From Parafrankia elaeagni (GTDB taxonomy: Bacteria; Actinomycetota; Actinomycetes; Frankiales; Frankiaceae): DNA of 59,533 nt. Below the pieces are notes generated by a model. That model had not been told where the DNA came from. It saw only the letters and a list, made by a program, of their open reading frames with translations, and did not search any database. Made by a program: the position numbers and the translations under genes. Of the stretch, positions 34,342-44,500 are shown in pieces. Location of the stretch: NCBI RefSeq assembly GCF_000374165.1, contig NZ_KB893711.1, positions 106,783-166,315 on the forward strand, in the 5' to 3' direction. Numbering within the stretch: the stretch's first letter is position 1; the number at the start of each line of letters is the position of its first letter.

Positions 34342-35900
34342 GCGACCTCACCCCACCCCGCTGGGTCGCCCCCATCGCCCGAGCCGTGATCGGTGTAGGC
34401 GTCGAGGTCCGGTGTCCACCCACCGCTGCCGGTTGCTGTCGACGGCCGGTAGGCCCAGACGGTGCGGCTGATCTCGGTGTCGTCGATGTGCGTCGCGCGG
34501 ACCCGGACCGGTTCGGGTTGTCCCTCCGCCAGGACGTAGCCGACCCCGGGCAGCGACAGCGGGATCTCCTCCGCCCGCGCCCCGCGGTCCCGAGCGCCGG
34601 AGCCGAGCACGAGATCGGCCTGTTCGGTTTCGGTCATGCGCAGCGCGACCCGGACCGGGAACAGGTCCCGGAACGGCAGCACTTCCTTACGGGGGTCCTG
34701 GACCGCGGCCAGGACCACGACGCCGGCCGCACGGCCCTGGGACAGCAGCAGCGGCAGCGCCGCGCCGATCCGCTTCTTCAGCTCCCGATCGGTGACATAG
34801 GAGGTGAGGGAGGCGATTTCGTCGACGACCACCACGATCAGCGGATCACCCACGGTCGGGGTGTGCAGCCGGGTCCGCCCCCGCAGCCGGGCCGTGCGCC
34901 GTTGCATGACCCCCACCGCGTCGTCGAGGAGATCCGCGACTTCGCCGGTGGTGGTGGCGAACCGGGTGAACAGCGGTTCCCCGAAGGCGAGTTCCATCCC
35001 CCCTTTTGGATCACAGACCCACAGTTCCGCCAGGCCCGCCCAGAGTGCCGGGCCGAGGCCGCGGATGATCGACCACAGCACCGAACTCTTCCCCGCCCCG
35101 GTCGCCCCCGCGACGAGAACATGCGTCCCGCGCACCGGGAGGGTCCACGGGGAACCGTCCTCACAACGGCCCACCGGGACCGCGCCCAGCTCCGCCACCA
35201 GCACACCCGACCCGGCCCCGGCATCCTCCCCGTGATCCGGGTCCGCCCCGTCGGGACGGGGTCGGTCGAGGTCCCCGGGGGTGACGGGGCGGACGAGGGT
35301 GTCGCGGTGGTGGAAGTGCAGCCGGACGAACCGGTGTTCTTCGGCCTGGACCTGGCAGCGCCGGGCCCGGAACACGTGCCGCAGCGCTTCGGCCTGCTCC
35401 GCCCACTGCTGCGGCGTCTGGCCGGGCAGCAGTTCCACCCGCAGGACGTCAACCGCCCGTGTGGAGCGGATCGAGCGGATGCGGGGGTAGTAGTCGTCGA
35501 AGGTGACCTGGTCGGCGTTGGAGGTGGGGACCCGGATCGCCAGGTCGGTGTGCACCATCGCCGCCCGCCACCGCCGCCGGTAGACGACCGTCAGCCGGAC
35601 CCGTCCCCACACCCACCGCGCCAGCCACCCGAACGACACCGGGTGTACCCGCCGCCACACCACCGCCACCGCCACCATGCCGACCAGCAGGCCGGCCAGG
35701 CCCGGCAGGCCGAACCTGTGGACGAACACCAGCACGCCGAGGCCGGCCGGGACGGCGATCCGGTGCCGCCAGCACCAGCGCGCCCCGAGGACCAGGCCCT
35801 TACCGGCCACCGCGAGGAGCAGCATCCATAGCGGGACCCGGACCCTGTCCGGCCGGGACGGAATCCGCGGTATCCGCTGGTCACCGTAGATTCTGGACAT
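34338..35900 (-). CDS. traSA: TraSA/FtsK-like conjugative DNA translocase
   Basis: A 520-residue membrane-bound ATPase. Hydrophobic N-terminal segments (about residues 25-85, e.g. IAVPAGLGVLVFVHRFG), then an FtsK/SpoIIIE motor with Walker A GATGAGKSSVLWSI (about 270), LWVCDPKGGMEL, Walker B LIVVVVDEIASL and LSQGRAAGVVVLAAVQDP. These proteins move double-stranded AICE DNA between hyphae. ATG 35900 has AGGTGG upstream and follows a 5' gap with no gene. Confidence 0.92.
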   Translation of the reverse strand: MSRIYGDQRIPRIPSRPDRVRVPLWMLLLAVAGKGLVLGARWCWRHRIAVPAGLGVLVFVHRFGLPGLAGLLVGMVAVAVVWRRVHPVSFGWLARWVWGRVRLTVVYRRRWRAAMVHTDLAIRVPTSNADQVTFDDYYPRIRSIRSTRAVDVLRVELLPGQTPQQWAEQAEALRHVFRARRCQVQAEEHRFVRLHFHHRDTLVRPVTPGDLDRPRPDGADPDHGEDAGAGSGVLVAELGAVPVGRCEDGSPWTLPVRGTHVLVAGATGAGKSSVLWSIIRGLGPALWAGLAELWVCDPKGGMELAFGEPLFTRFATTTGEVADLLDDAVGVMQRRTARLRGRTRLHTPTVGDPLIVVVVDEIASLTSYVTDRELKKRIGAALPLLLSQGRAAGVVVLAAVQDPRKEVLPFRDLFPVRVALRMTETEQADLVLGSGARDRGARAEEIPLSLPGVGYVLAEGQPEPVRVRATHIDDTEISRTVWAYRPSTATGSGGWTPDLDAYTDHGSGDGGDPAGWGEVA

Positions 35901-35986
35901 GGCAATACCACCTGTTTTCGAGCGCACGAAACCACGGAAATGGGGAGGGGAAGAAAGGAAACGTTGCCGGGAAAGCGGAAGAGTCG

Positions 35987-36274
35987 CTACGCCGCGTTTT
36001 CCGTCGGCGGGTTTTCGTTCTGCTGGGCGCGTGCGATGCGCTCGCAGTCGGCGAGGTAGATGGTCACCGCGTCGCGCAGCGTCCGGGCGAACTGGAGGTG
36101 ATCCGCGGTCACGGTGCCGCCGGCCGGGGACAGGCTGAACATGGACAGACTCGCGTCGACCGACAGGATCGGCGTCCGGTTCGGGTAGGTGTGGCACGTC
36201 GCGTGCCAGTCGGTGCCGATGTGCAGCGCGAGGTGGGTGGAGGACCGCCGCGGGTGGCTGTCGTGGCTGGTCAT
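35987..36274 (-). CDS. AICE hypothetical protein
   Basis: A 95-residue protein from ATG 36274, overlapping the pra-like gene's stop (ATGA). Sequence includes STHLALHIGTDWHATCHTYP and FARTLRDAVTIYLADCERIA, a beta-rich half followed by a long helix. No family recognised. Coupling to pra suggests a role in element maintenance or regulation. Confidence 0.6.
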   Translation of the reverse strand: MTSHDSHPRRSSTHLALHIGTDWHATCHTYPNRTPILSVDASLSMFSLSPAGGTVTADHLQFARTLRDAVTIYLADCERIARAQQNENPPTENAA

Positions 36275-36675
36275 GCCGCCGCCCCCGTCCGCCGTGCCGT
36301 GCCGACCTGCTGGAGCCGCAGGGCGCGTAGGGCGTAGCCCTGCTTGGGGTACTTGCCGTTGGTGTCGACCCACGGCGTGACCGTCAGCCCCTCGAACAGC
36401 GCTGGCCGGAACGGCGTGCCCGGCATCGCCTCAGGCAGGACCGGCTGCACCTCACCGGGCACCTTCACCTTCAGTTCCGCCTGCCGGGCTGTCGGGTCCG
36501 GGTCGAGGACCCGCACGACCCAGACCCGCTCACCGGTGTTCAGGTCCCGCTCCTGCGGGTCGGGGGCGTTCGCCTTCACCTTCTCGTAGTCGTTCGCCGG
36601 TTCCACACCGAGCACGAAAGCACCCGCCGGGAACACGTCCTCAAAGCGCACGGGAATACGCCGGGGAACCGCCAT
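36271..36675 (-). CDS. pra: Pra-like activator of AICE replication, integration and excision
   Basis: A 134-residue protein resembling pSAM2 Pra: start MAVPRRIPVRFEDVFPAGAF, then VWVVRVLDPDPTARQAEL and FEGLTVTPWVDTNGKYP, which match the family's order of blocks. In pSAM2 Pra switches on rep, xis and int. It is the first gene of the minus-strand block and divergent from the XRE regulator, the usual repressor/activator arrangement. Confidence 0.72.
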   Translation of the reverse strand: MAVPRRIPVRFEDVFPAGAFVLGVEPANDYEKVKANAPDPQERDLNTGERVWVVRVLDPDPTARQAELKVKVPGEVQPVLPEAMPGTPFRPALFEGLTVTPWVDTNGKYPKQGYALRALRLQQVGTARRTGAAA

Positions 36676-36756
36676 GGATGGTCAACCTCCGAAGGGTCAG
36701 CCCCACCCCCGGGTGGTCCGGGGTTTGTCGGGCGCCACCCACCATGCACCGCTCAA

Positions 36757-36782
36757 CGAGCGCTCGCCAAGCGTATATACGC
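36757..36782. promoter_or_regulatory. Palindromes in pra/XRE divergent region
   Basis: Two perfect palindromes, CGAGCGCTCG (36757-36766) and GCGTATATACGC (36771-36782), lie between the divergent pra and XRE genes. They are likely operators for the XRE protein. Confidence 0.5.
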
Positions 36783-36898
36783 CATGGGATAACGCCTCGA
36801 TATAAGAACCGGGCCCGTCGCCGTGGCAGTGTTCCCGCCAGCCTCAGAAGGCCGGCTAGTCTTTGTCGAAAAGCAATCTACGGGGGTGGCGAGCCGTG

Positions 36899-37324
36899 AT
36901 GATCCGCGATGCGTCGACGCACGAGGACTGGCCGGCTGTCGGCATGGCGATCACAGGCCGGATGCGGCAGCAGCGTATGAGTCAGCAGGCCCTGGCCGCC
37001 GCGTCCGGGGTGTCGGTGGCGACCTTGCGTGAGCTGGCACGCCCGACCGGCAAGCGCCGTGCCCAGGACGCCACGCTCGCCGCCATCTCCCGCGCATTGG
37101 GATGGGCCGACGACCACCTGTTGATCGTCCTTCTCGGCAGGCAGCCCGACGAGGTGCCGCTACGGCCCCTGCCCGTGGATCAGCAGATCCTGGACGTCCT
37201 GCTCCGCATCGAACGCAGCGTTGCCGCCATCGGCGCCCAGCTCCGCCAGCCCACCGAGCCGCACAACGAGGCTTCGGTCGTGCCGGCCGGAAATGCGAAA
37301 GGGCCGGACCGGGTGGCACGGTAG
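36899..37324 (+). CDS. XRE-family transcriptional regulator of the AICE
   Basis: A 141-residue protein with a helix-turn-helix at about residues 20-75 (RMRQQRMSQQALAAASGVSV, then LAAISRALGWADDHL) and a helical C-terminal tail (DQQILDVLLRIERSVAAIGA). ATG 36899 is preferred over the upstream GTG 36863. Divergent from pra across a region with two palindromes, so it probably represses pra and itself, keeping the element integrated. Its stop lies within a terminator stem. Confidence 0.85.
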   Translation: MIRDASTHEDWPAVGMAITGRMRQQRMSQQALAAASGVSVATLRELARPTGKRRAQDATLAAISRALGWADDHLLIVLLGRQPDEVPLRPLPVDQQILDVLLRIERSVAAIGAQLRQPTEPHNEASVVPAGNAKGPDRVAR

Positions 37325-37340
37325 CCACCAGATCCGGCCC
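37301..37340. terminator. Bidirectional terminator between convergent genes
   Basis: Outer stem GGGCCGGA/TCCGGCCC (37301-37308, 37333-37340) and inner GGTGGC/GCCACC (37312-37317, 37324-37329). It spans the XRE stop codon and ends 15 nt before the convergent gene's stop. Confidence 0.75.
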
Positions 37341-37355
37341 CTCGCAGGCCCAGGG

Positions 37356-37811
37356 TCAGGCTCGGTTGACCCCCCGAGGATCGGCCGAACCTGGCCCTGT
37401 CGCGTCCGGGGTGCCGCCGGTGGGACGGCTCAGGAAGACCCGGATCGCCTCGAACGCATCCGCGTGCCCCGCCCGGTACGCCTGCTGTTCCTCCCGGGTG
37501 ATCCACCGCGACCGGTCCGGGAACCCCGTGGGGATGTCGAGCGCAGAACCGGTCAGCCGCAGCAGGTCTCGCCGGGATACCTGCCCGGCAGGCACCTGGT
37601 ACACGAGGATCACGTCCCCATCACCGTGCACCGAGTGGAACTCCAGACCCGCCGGCATCTCCGCCAACGCCCGGTGCAGATCCGCCAGGTCCGACCCCGG
37701 CTGGATCACCACCGCCCACGTGCCCGCACCCCACGGCAACATCACCACCGCCGGACGCGACCGATCCCGGATCGTGTCTGGGTGGTACGGACGGGCATTG
37801 TCCGGGCTCAC
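37356..37811 (-). CDS. AICE hypothetical protein (paralogue of the 31.8-kb gene)
   Basis: A 151-residue protein from GTG 37811, which overlaps the preceding gene's stop (GTGA). The first half (WAVVIQPGSDLADLHRALAE, DVILVYQVPAG) is homologous to the 99-residue protein at 31772-32071. The second half, TREEQQAYRAGHADAFEAIR, is helical. Function unknown. Confidence 0.62.
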   Translation of the reverse strand: MSPDNARPYHPDTIRDRSRPAVVMLPWGAGTWAVVIQPGSDLADLHRALAEMPAGLEFHSVHGDGDVILVYQVPAGQVSRRDLLRLTGSALDIPTGFPDRSRWITREEQQAYRAGHADAFEAIRVFLSRPTGGTPDATGPGSADPRGVNRA

Positions 37812-38092
37812 GGGTAGCGCCGTGCCCGCCGCGTCACCAGGTGATCCAGTTGCCCGCCGAGCACCATCCAGTCACCCGGCTCCGCCGGCTTCTCCTCCAC
37901 GAAGAACCGCAGCGGACACACCTGGTACCGCGTCCAGCACCGATCCCGCGCGAACGCCTCCGCATCCTCCGCCGACCGGAACGTGATCACCGTGTCCCGT
38001 ACCCGGCTGGAATCGTCCTGGTCGAACCTGACCACACCGAACAGAACTGCGTCCTGCGCCGGTCCACAGACCGCTCCGGTAGTCGCCGTCAT
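37808..38092 (-). CDS. AICE hypothetical protein
   Basis: A 94-residue protein from ATG 38092 with GGAGGGCGG upstream. It contains AVLFGVVRFDQDDSSRVRDT, a helix SAEDAEAFARDRCWTRYQVC and WMVLGGQLDHLV. No family recognised. Coupled to the downstream gene by a GTGA overlap and divergent from the XRE-TPR regulator. Confidence 0.55.
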   Translation of the reverse strand: MTATTGAVCGPAQDAVLFGVVRFDQDDSSRVRDTVITFRSAEDAEAFARDRCWTRYQVCPLRFFVEEKPAEPGDWMVLGGQLDHLVTRRARRYP

Positions 38093-38292
38093 GAGGCCGC
38101 CCTCCACGTCGTCATCGTTGGAGCCACCCGCCGCGGAGATCGTCCACGTGAAAGCGGGACAGCTCTGGACGTACGCTGACGCGCCCCCACCGTCCGGAAT
38201 AGATATGCGACCGAATACCGAGAGTGGATAGACTTGCGCACGGTACGCAGGCCGCCACGTGCCGGCAGCCACCTTCCGGACGGGAGCCCTCC

Positions 38293-39732
38293 ATGCCCCG
38301 ACGCAGCCCTACGCCCACCGCGCCGCCGGGACTCTGGGATCGCCCGGACATGGCCCAGGCACTTGCCGATCGCGACATGCGTGCTGTTCTCGCGATCTAC
38401 CGGCGTTGGACCGGGGCATCCCAGCCGCAGATAGCCGCCATGACCGGCGTCCCGCAGCCCGCGATCAGCACGATCCTCAGCGGGAAGCGCCACGTCAGCA
38501 GCATCGAGATCTTCGAGAAGTTCGCCTCGGGACTCGACATTCCCCGAGCGTTGCTGGGCCTTGCCGATGACGACGACGCCATTCAGCCCGGAAAGCCCGC
38601 CACTCGGCGTGGAGCCATCCTCGACGTGCCCGCGTCCCGTTCCCGCAGCGTTGATGCCGGAGTGGACGCCCTGGTCCGGCTGTGGCAGGCCGACCAGGAG
38701 CAGCCGCGGCAGGCACACGGCGCGCCGGTCGACCCCGCGATCTGGACCGAAGCGGCGCTTGACTGGCTCCTGCACTCCACGGACCGGACCACCCGCGAGC
38801 CGTCCACCGGGCGGCGGGTCGGCATCGCCGACGTCGAAGCGCTGCAGACCACCACCGGCATGTTCGCCGACCTGGACAACCGCTACGGCGGAGGCCACGC
38901 GCGCACCGCGTTCGTGCAGTTTCTGTCAGGCGATGTCGAGGCGATGATGCGCGGCCAGTACACAACCGAGGTGGGTCCCCGCCTGTACTCCGCGGTGGCC
39001 GAAGCGTTGTTGCTCGCCGCGTGGATGGCCTATGACAGCGGCCTGCACGGTCTGGCCCAGCGGTACTTTCTCCCCGCCCTGCACGTCGCGCAGACAGGCG
39101 GAGACCGCATGCTCGCCGGCAGCGTCCTGTCCGCCATGAGCCACCAGGCATCATTTCTCGGCGAGTTCCAGCACGCCGCGAATCTGGCCCGCGCCGCCGC
39201 CACCGGAACCGCCGCCGTGGCCACCCCGACCCTGACCGCCCAGTTCCACGCCATGGAAGCCCGCGCCTATGCACGTCTCGGCGACCCGAGCGCCTGCGAC
39301 GCCGCCCTGACCGCGGCCGAGCGCGCGTTCAACCGCCGCAACCCCACCGACGACCCGGCGTTCATCAGCTACTTCGACGAGGCCGAGCTGTCCGCCGAGT
39401 TCGGGCACTGCTTCCGTGATCTGGGACGTGCGGCCGGAGCCCGGACGTGGGCAGGCCGTTCGGTCGGCGCCAACGCCGACGGCGCGTTCCCGCGCAGCGA
39501 CTTCTTCGCCGCCATGGTGCTTGCCGATGCCCACCTGGACCACGGCGACCCGGAACCGGCCTGCCGGGTCGCGTTGCAGGCACTGCAGATCGGCGAGCAG
39601 TTGAAGTCCGCCCGGTGCGCCGCCTACGTCCAGGAGTTCCGGACCCGGTTGACGAAGGTTGGCACCAGCAGCATCGCGCGGGAGTTCACCGAGCAGGCCG
39701 AGACATTCCGCCTCTGGACCGCCGCCGCATAG
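38293..39732 (+). CDS. XRE regulator with TPR-like helical repeats
   Basis: A 479-residue protein. N-terminal helix-turn-helix (about residues 40-90: GASQPQIAAMTGVPQPAIST, then ILSGKRHVSSIEIFEKF), followed by ~350 residues of alpha-helical repeats (LGEFQHAANLARAAATGTAA, MEARAYARLGDPSACDAALT) like the TPR-containing XRE regulators common in Streptomyces. ATG 38293 is used. The next gene, a convergent phosphotransferase, is often paired with such regulators. Confidence 0.85.
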   Translation: MPRRSPTPTAPPGLWDRPDMAQALADRDMRAVLAIYRRWTGASQPQIAAMTGVPQPAISTILSGKRHVSSIEIFEKFASGLDIPRALLGLADDDDAIQPGKPATRRGAILDVPASRSRSVDAGVDALVRLWQADQEQPRQAHGAPVDPAIWTEAALDWLLHSTDRTTREPSTGRRVGIADVEALQTTTGMFADLDNRYGGGHARTAFVQFLSGDVEAMMRGQYTTEVGPRLYSAVAEALLLAAWMAYDSGLHGLAQRYFLPALHVAQTGGDRMLAGSVLSAMSHQASFLGEFQHAANLARAAATGTAAVATPTLTAQFHAMEARAYARLGDPSACDAALTAAERAFNRRNPTDDPAFISYFDEAELSAEFGHCFRDLGRAAGARTWAGRSVGANADGAFPRSDFFAAMVLADAHLDHGDPEPACRVALQALQIGEQLKSARCAAYVQEFRTRLTKVGTSSIAREFTEQAETFRLWTAAA

Positions 39733-39745
39733 TCGATGGCCGCGG

Positions 39746-40672
39746 TCAGAACGGTGCCCAGTCCCGCCGACTCGCACCCGTCCGCAGCGCCCGCATCCGC
39801 TTCGCGAACTCCGCCGCTGTCCGGTCGTCGTTCCCGATGTTCTGCGCCATCCAGACGACCATCATCGTCTCCCGTACGTCCCGCAGGACGTGGTATCCGT
39901 CCCAGGACATGACGTCGAACCCGTAGCCGTCGACGAACGCGGCGTACTCGTCTGCCGAGTGCCAGCCGTACAGGTCGTAGTACATCGCGGTCAGGATCAG
40001 GTCCCATTCCCGCGGGCCGGTGGCGAACCCGTCCAGGTCGATCAGGACCGGGGTGCCATCGTCGTCATGCAGCAGGTTCCCGACGTTCGCATCCCCGTGG
40101 ATCGGGCCCGGCGGTAGCGCGAACCTCAGGCCCCGGTAGGCGTCGTCCAGGACCCCGACCCGGTGCAGGAGGTAGCTCCGGTCGGCCGGGTCGAGGTGGG
40201 CCGCGTCGTCGAGCCGCCGCGATGATCTCCCGAAAGGGGTGAACGCGGGCAGGACCAGTCCGACCGGCGGGACGAGGGCATGCATCCGCCGCAGCGTCGT
40301 CGCGAGTTCATCGGTCGTGCCGTAGTCGTCCCCGCTGCCTGAGGTCCGCCAGAACACGACCACCCGGTCATCGACGATCAACGGCTGATCCGCATCCACC
40401 TCAGCCGCGCGGACCGTCGGAACACCGGAGGAGTTCAACCAGGCGGACACAGCGAGTTCCTGCCGCGCAGCTCCCAGGTAGTCAACCGATCGTCCGACCC
40501 GGACGATCAACGGCACGGAGGTCAGGCGGAACACCGCGTGCTCACCCAGCCGCAGCATCCGAGCGCCCGCAGGCTCAAGGCCGGCCGCGGCACAGGCAGC
40601 GACCAGCACCAACCGCGCCTCAGCCTCCCCGAAACCCGCGGAGTCCACGCCGTCCCCGCTGCCATCCGCCAC
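39746..40672 (-). CDS. Aminoglycoside phosphotransferase-like (APH) family protein
   Basis: A 308-residue kinase-fold protein. N-lobe: MLRLGEHAVFRLTSVPLIVRVGR. The catalytic loop is GPIHGDANVGNLLHDDDG (His-Gly-Asp-x-N) and the metal-binding segment VLIDLDGFATGPREWDL. The APH fold covers antibiotic, choline and homoserine kinases; the substrate is unknown, and resistance is only one option. GTG 40672 is the start. Convergent with the XRE-TPR gene, 13 nt between stops. Confidence 0.85.
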   Translation of the reverse strand: MADGSGDGVDSAGFGEAEARLVLVAACAAAGLEPAGARMLRLGEHAVFRLTSVPLIVRVGRSVDYLGAARQELAVSAWLNSSGVPTVRAAEVDADQPLIVDDRVVVFWRTSGSGDDYGTTDELATTLRRMHALVPPVGLVLPAFTPFGRSSRRLDDAAHLDPADRSYLLHRVGVLDDAYRGLRFALPPGPIHGDANVGNLLHDDDGTPVLIDLDGFATGPREWDLILTAMYYDLYGWHSADEYAAFVDGYGFDVMSWDGYHVLRDVRETMMVVWMAQNIGNDDRTAAEFAKRMRALRTGASRRDWAPF

Positions 40673-41172
40673 ACCAGAACGCTAGCCGAGCGCTCGCCGC
40701 CCGTACGCCGAAGCGCAGAGCCAGCGGACCCGGACCGTCGTCGGGCCTCAGGCAGGACCGGCGTGTCAAGCGCCACCCGGGACCGGACACCGTGGAGAGC
40801 TGTGTCGTTGCCGAATCTCTCGTTTTGAGATCAAGCCGCGGTGCGGGCCGCGCCGCGCGACCGCCTGCGCGCGGCCGTGAACGGCCGTGCTCGCCGGGCC
40901 CGTCGCACCCCACACCGCGTAGAACGACCCGAGACGTTCGGAGCGGTGCCGCCGGTCGACAGCACGGGGTGGTGAACCAGCCGAGGCACGGGGGCGGGAT
41001 ACCGCGGACTTTCACCGCGCACGCCGGTGGGCAGCCGAAAACGAGCAGAGGGCACGCCAGCGCCCTGCCGGGAGACAGTGCCAGGGCGCTTCGCTCTCCG
41101 GACAGCCCGACCCGTCCGGCTTGACAGCGGCGAGCCTGTCAGCGGTCACCCTTCGAGATCGTTTTTGGCTCC
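40673..41172. other. Gene-free interval inside the AICE
   Basis: About 500 bp with no supported gene or clear palindrome. It holds the promoter of the phosphotransferase gene. Confidence 0.4.
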
Positions 41173-41196
41173 GGCTCAGGTATATACGTCTGAGCC
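41173..41196 (-). terminator. Hairpin at end of the 78-residue gene
   Basis: GGCTCAG/CTGAGCC (41173-41179, 41190-41196) with a 10-nt AT-rich loop; the stop codon of the minus-strand gene lies in the stem. Confidence 0.4.
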
Positions 41197-41412
41197 GAAG
41201 GATTCGACGTCTACGGTGAAGTCATCCGGCCGTTCACGCCGGAGTCGCTCGTAGCGGCGCACGAGGATGTCCAGTGCATCGCGGAGTCCGCCGCCAAACT
41301 CTTCCCGTATCCGCTTGACCGCCTGGACGACGGCACCGTGGAAGATCTCGGGGTCGATGGCTGTCCACCGAGAGCCGTCCTCTTCATCAATCAGGGCTGT
41401 GTTCTCGGTCAT
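41176..41412 (-). CDS. AICE small hypothetical protein
   Basis: A 78-residue acidic protein from ATG 41412 with AAGG and GGAG upstream. It has MTENTALIDEEDGSRWTAID and a helical body IFHGAVVQAVKRIREEFGGG ... LVRRYERLRRERPDDF. No family recognised. It is downstream of the restriction-modification gene on the same strand and might modulate it (inference from position). Confidence 0.5.
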   Translation of the reverse strand: MTENTALIDEEDGSRWTAIDPEIFHGAVVQAVKRIREEFGGGLRDALDILVRRYERLRRERPDDFTVDVESFGSDVYT

Positions 41413-41567
41413 CTCCGTACCTTCATGACGACCGCTTCCCCTGACGCGCTATGGCGGGGCGTCCAGTCGTGTCGTGACCGTAGAGATCTCACGCGATGCA
41501 TCCCCCGGCTTCGGATCAGGTCAGACGTAGACGGCGGAACTCTGCCGAGCTAAATGGGCGCGCTGGT

Positions 41568-44500
41568 TCAGCTCCCGAACAGTTCGTCCTGCTGGACGCC
41601 TCCAATCCGAGGGCCACGCACCGACGCCGACAAGGGCAGGACCCCCGCTGCCTGCAGATCGGCGACCGTGACCAGCGGGCCGTCGACGATCGTGCCCAAT
41701 AGCTCGTCCTGGGCGCCCTCCACGTCGACCAGACGCCCGACGATGTTGAGTAGGTTCAGCAGTTCGGTGGTGAAGTCCGGTAGCCAAGCCTTCGGGCGGA
41801 TGTCGTCGAGTTCTGAGGATCGTTTGCCGCCGATGCCCAGCCGGTACCGCAACCAGCGTCGGACGACCTGCCAGTCGGAGAGTTCGTAGTCCCACACCGC
41901 TGGTGGGACTGGGCGGATCTGGCCGGTGCCGATGTGAAGGGTCTCGGTCGCCGGGTCGTAGTTGAACTCCTTCGGCATCTCGGGGCCGGTTATGCCGTGG
42001 ACGACCAGGGGCCGGCGGTCGTCGGGCAGGCGAGGCACTGCGGCTGGACGACCGGCGGCGGGGTCGACGGCCCGTTCGCCGTAGGTGTGGAGCCAGATCA
42101 CCTGCCGCCCCAGGTCGGCGGCGCGGCGGTACGACTCGGGGTCGGCGGTCAGCGGCACGCGCACGCCGGGTGTGGCGAGCTGGGCGGCGAAGCGGCGGGT
42201 ATAGCCCGAGTGGGAGAGGACACCGGCCAGGTAAGCGACGAGGTCCCTCGCGGAGACAGCGGTCTGCCAGGTTTGGGTCAGGTGGGTGAGCAGTCCTGGC
42301 GCGACGTTCGGGGAAGCCCCGTCGCCATCGCGGTGAAGTGGGAAGGCCCGACCGCCGCGCCCGTTGAAGTAGTGCATGTCCGGTAGGTAGGCGCTGAAGG
42401 TGAGCGCGGGGCCGGACGTGATCGGTTCGGCGTGCTGCTCGGCGACGAAAAGCTGCTCGCCGCCGCGTACGCCCCAAAGGTCGGGTCGGGCCGGGTACAT
42501 CAGCCGGTGATCGGCGACGATGTACTTGCGGTCGAGGGTCCGATGCCCGTACGGGAGGATGGGCGGGCAGGGTGCATCCTCGGGCTCGTCGCGCAGGGGG
42601 CGCATCCGTTCGCCGACCGGGCCGAAGCCGGGCAGATACTCGGGCCTGCTCAGCACACTGCGGTTCCGTGTGACTTTGAGGAGCGTGTCCCGGTCGCTCT
42701 GGGAGTCGCCCTCCAGCAGGGCGGCCCATCGGTTGGCCAGCGTGGTCTTGTCTAGGGCGATCACCCAGGAGCGTTCCGTCTTCACGCCGGGCGATGACCA
42801 CGGCATCAGGTCTGGCATGGCGGGCAGCGACTCCCAGCTCTCCCCGCGACTCGGCAGGAACGGGTCACCCCATCCCGAAACGCAGGGCTGCCAGCGCGGG
42901 TCGGACAACGTCAGGTTGGTCAGCTCCTGAAACTTGACGTCCCGATGTCCATGGAGCGCGAGGAACGACAGCCTGGCCGGGGGCCGGGCGGTGCCCGGGG
43001 CGTCGTCCGGCGGGGACGTGCGGGCGAAGATGCCGATCGCCAGCGGCTGCTGTACCTCCGGGAACGGCCTAGTGGAGACGTCGGGCTGGTGGCCCTCCGG
43101 CGTGAGGTCGATGATCCAGCCCTCGTCGGCGGTGCGTCGCAGGTACTCGCGCATGCCGCGGAATCCCGGGCCGGCGAGGTAGCTGCCAGGGGTGATGAAT
43201 GCGACGACGCCGGTGGGGGCGCCGGGGTGCGCGTCGAACACCTTCCACGTAGCCCACCGCCAGAAGAAGACCGACATGTTCGACAGGACGTATTCCAGTC
43301 GGCCGTTGCCGGGCGAACGGAAGGCGTCCAGCGGCGCAACCGTCTCCCCGCGGTCCACGATCCAGCCTCCGGAGTCCCGCGACTTGTCCTTGTACGGCGG
43401 GTTGCCGATCACGACGACGACCTCGTCCTCCCGCTTGAAGCGGTTGGCGTCAACGTGCGACCGTGCAATTTGTTCGAGGCTGGCGTAGATGTGCGCATTC
43501 TGGCTGTTCGGGTTCTCCAGGGTGTCTGCGACGTAGAGCCGCATCCCCTCCTCAGGCAGCTCGGCGTGATGCCGGTGGAACGCTTCGATGGCCCGCATCT
43601 CGGCCACCGCGAACGGCCCAACCTGGCGTTCCAGGCCAACAAGGTTGCGGGTCATTTGCTGAAGTCTGGGGCCGACCGATCCTGGTCCCTCGTCGCCGAA
43701 CACCTGTGCGGCGCTCTCAATGATCTGCAGCAGGAATGCGCCGGTTCCCATTGCGGGATCCACGACGACCACGTCGTCGCTGGCGAAACCGAGTGGTCGG
43801 TCGAGCCGGGTCCGAAGTATCTCGTCGGTAAGACGGACCATGCCGTCGACGATCTCTTTCGGTGTGTAGTAGCTGCCAGTCTGCTTCCGCAGCTCCGGGT
43901 CATATTCCTCGAGGAAGTCCTCGTAGAGCCGTAGGTAGAGATCCTGACTTACGCCGGCGAACAGGTCCCAGTTCACGGCACCCGCGACGCGGACAAGGGT
44001 CCGAAGGGTGACGGTCAGGTCGGCGACCGACTCGTCCGTGAGGATGTCGAGAGCCTTGCCCATCAGGGAGTGGCTCTTGCCAAGGCGCCGCGAGATGTCG
44101 GTGATGTTGCGGCCCTCGAAGTCGATGCCGTCCACGCGGGCGAGCAGGAGCGCGAAGGTCACCGTCTGGGCGTAGCCGTCCGCGAACTCGAAGTCGGAGG
44201 CGTCGGGGAACAGCAGCTCGCGCCAGTCGGCCGCGAGCCTGCCGAACGGCCCCTTCTTGGTCTTCTCGCGGCGTAGAGCATCCTCGACCTCGCCGCGGAG
44301 CAGGCGGCACAGGCCTGCGACGGAGACGACGAGCTGTCGCAGGGTGGTTGGCGTGATCGGCGCCCAGGTCAGGAATGAGGACAGCAGGGTGGCGAGCTCA
44401 CCGTCGCCGTCTGCGACCAGGGCGGCGTCGGAGGTGCGCACGTCACCGGGTAGCCGTATGACAGGGCTGGCCAGCTCGCCGGATCGGTATAGTGCCCACT

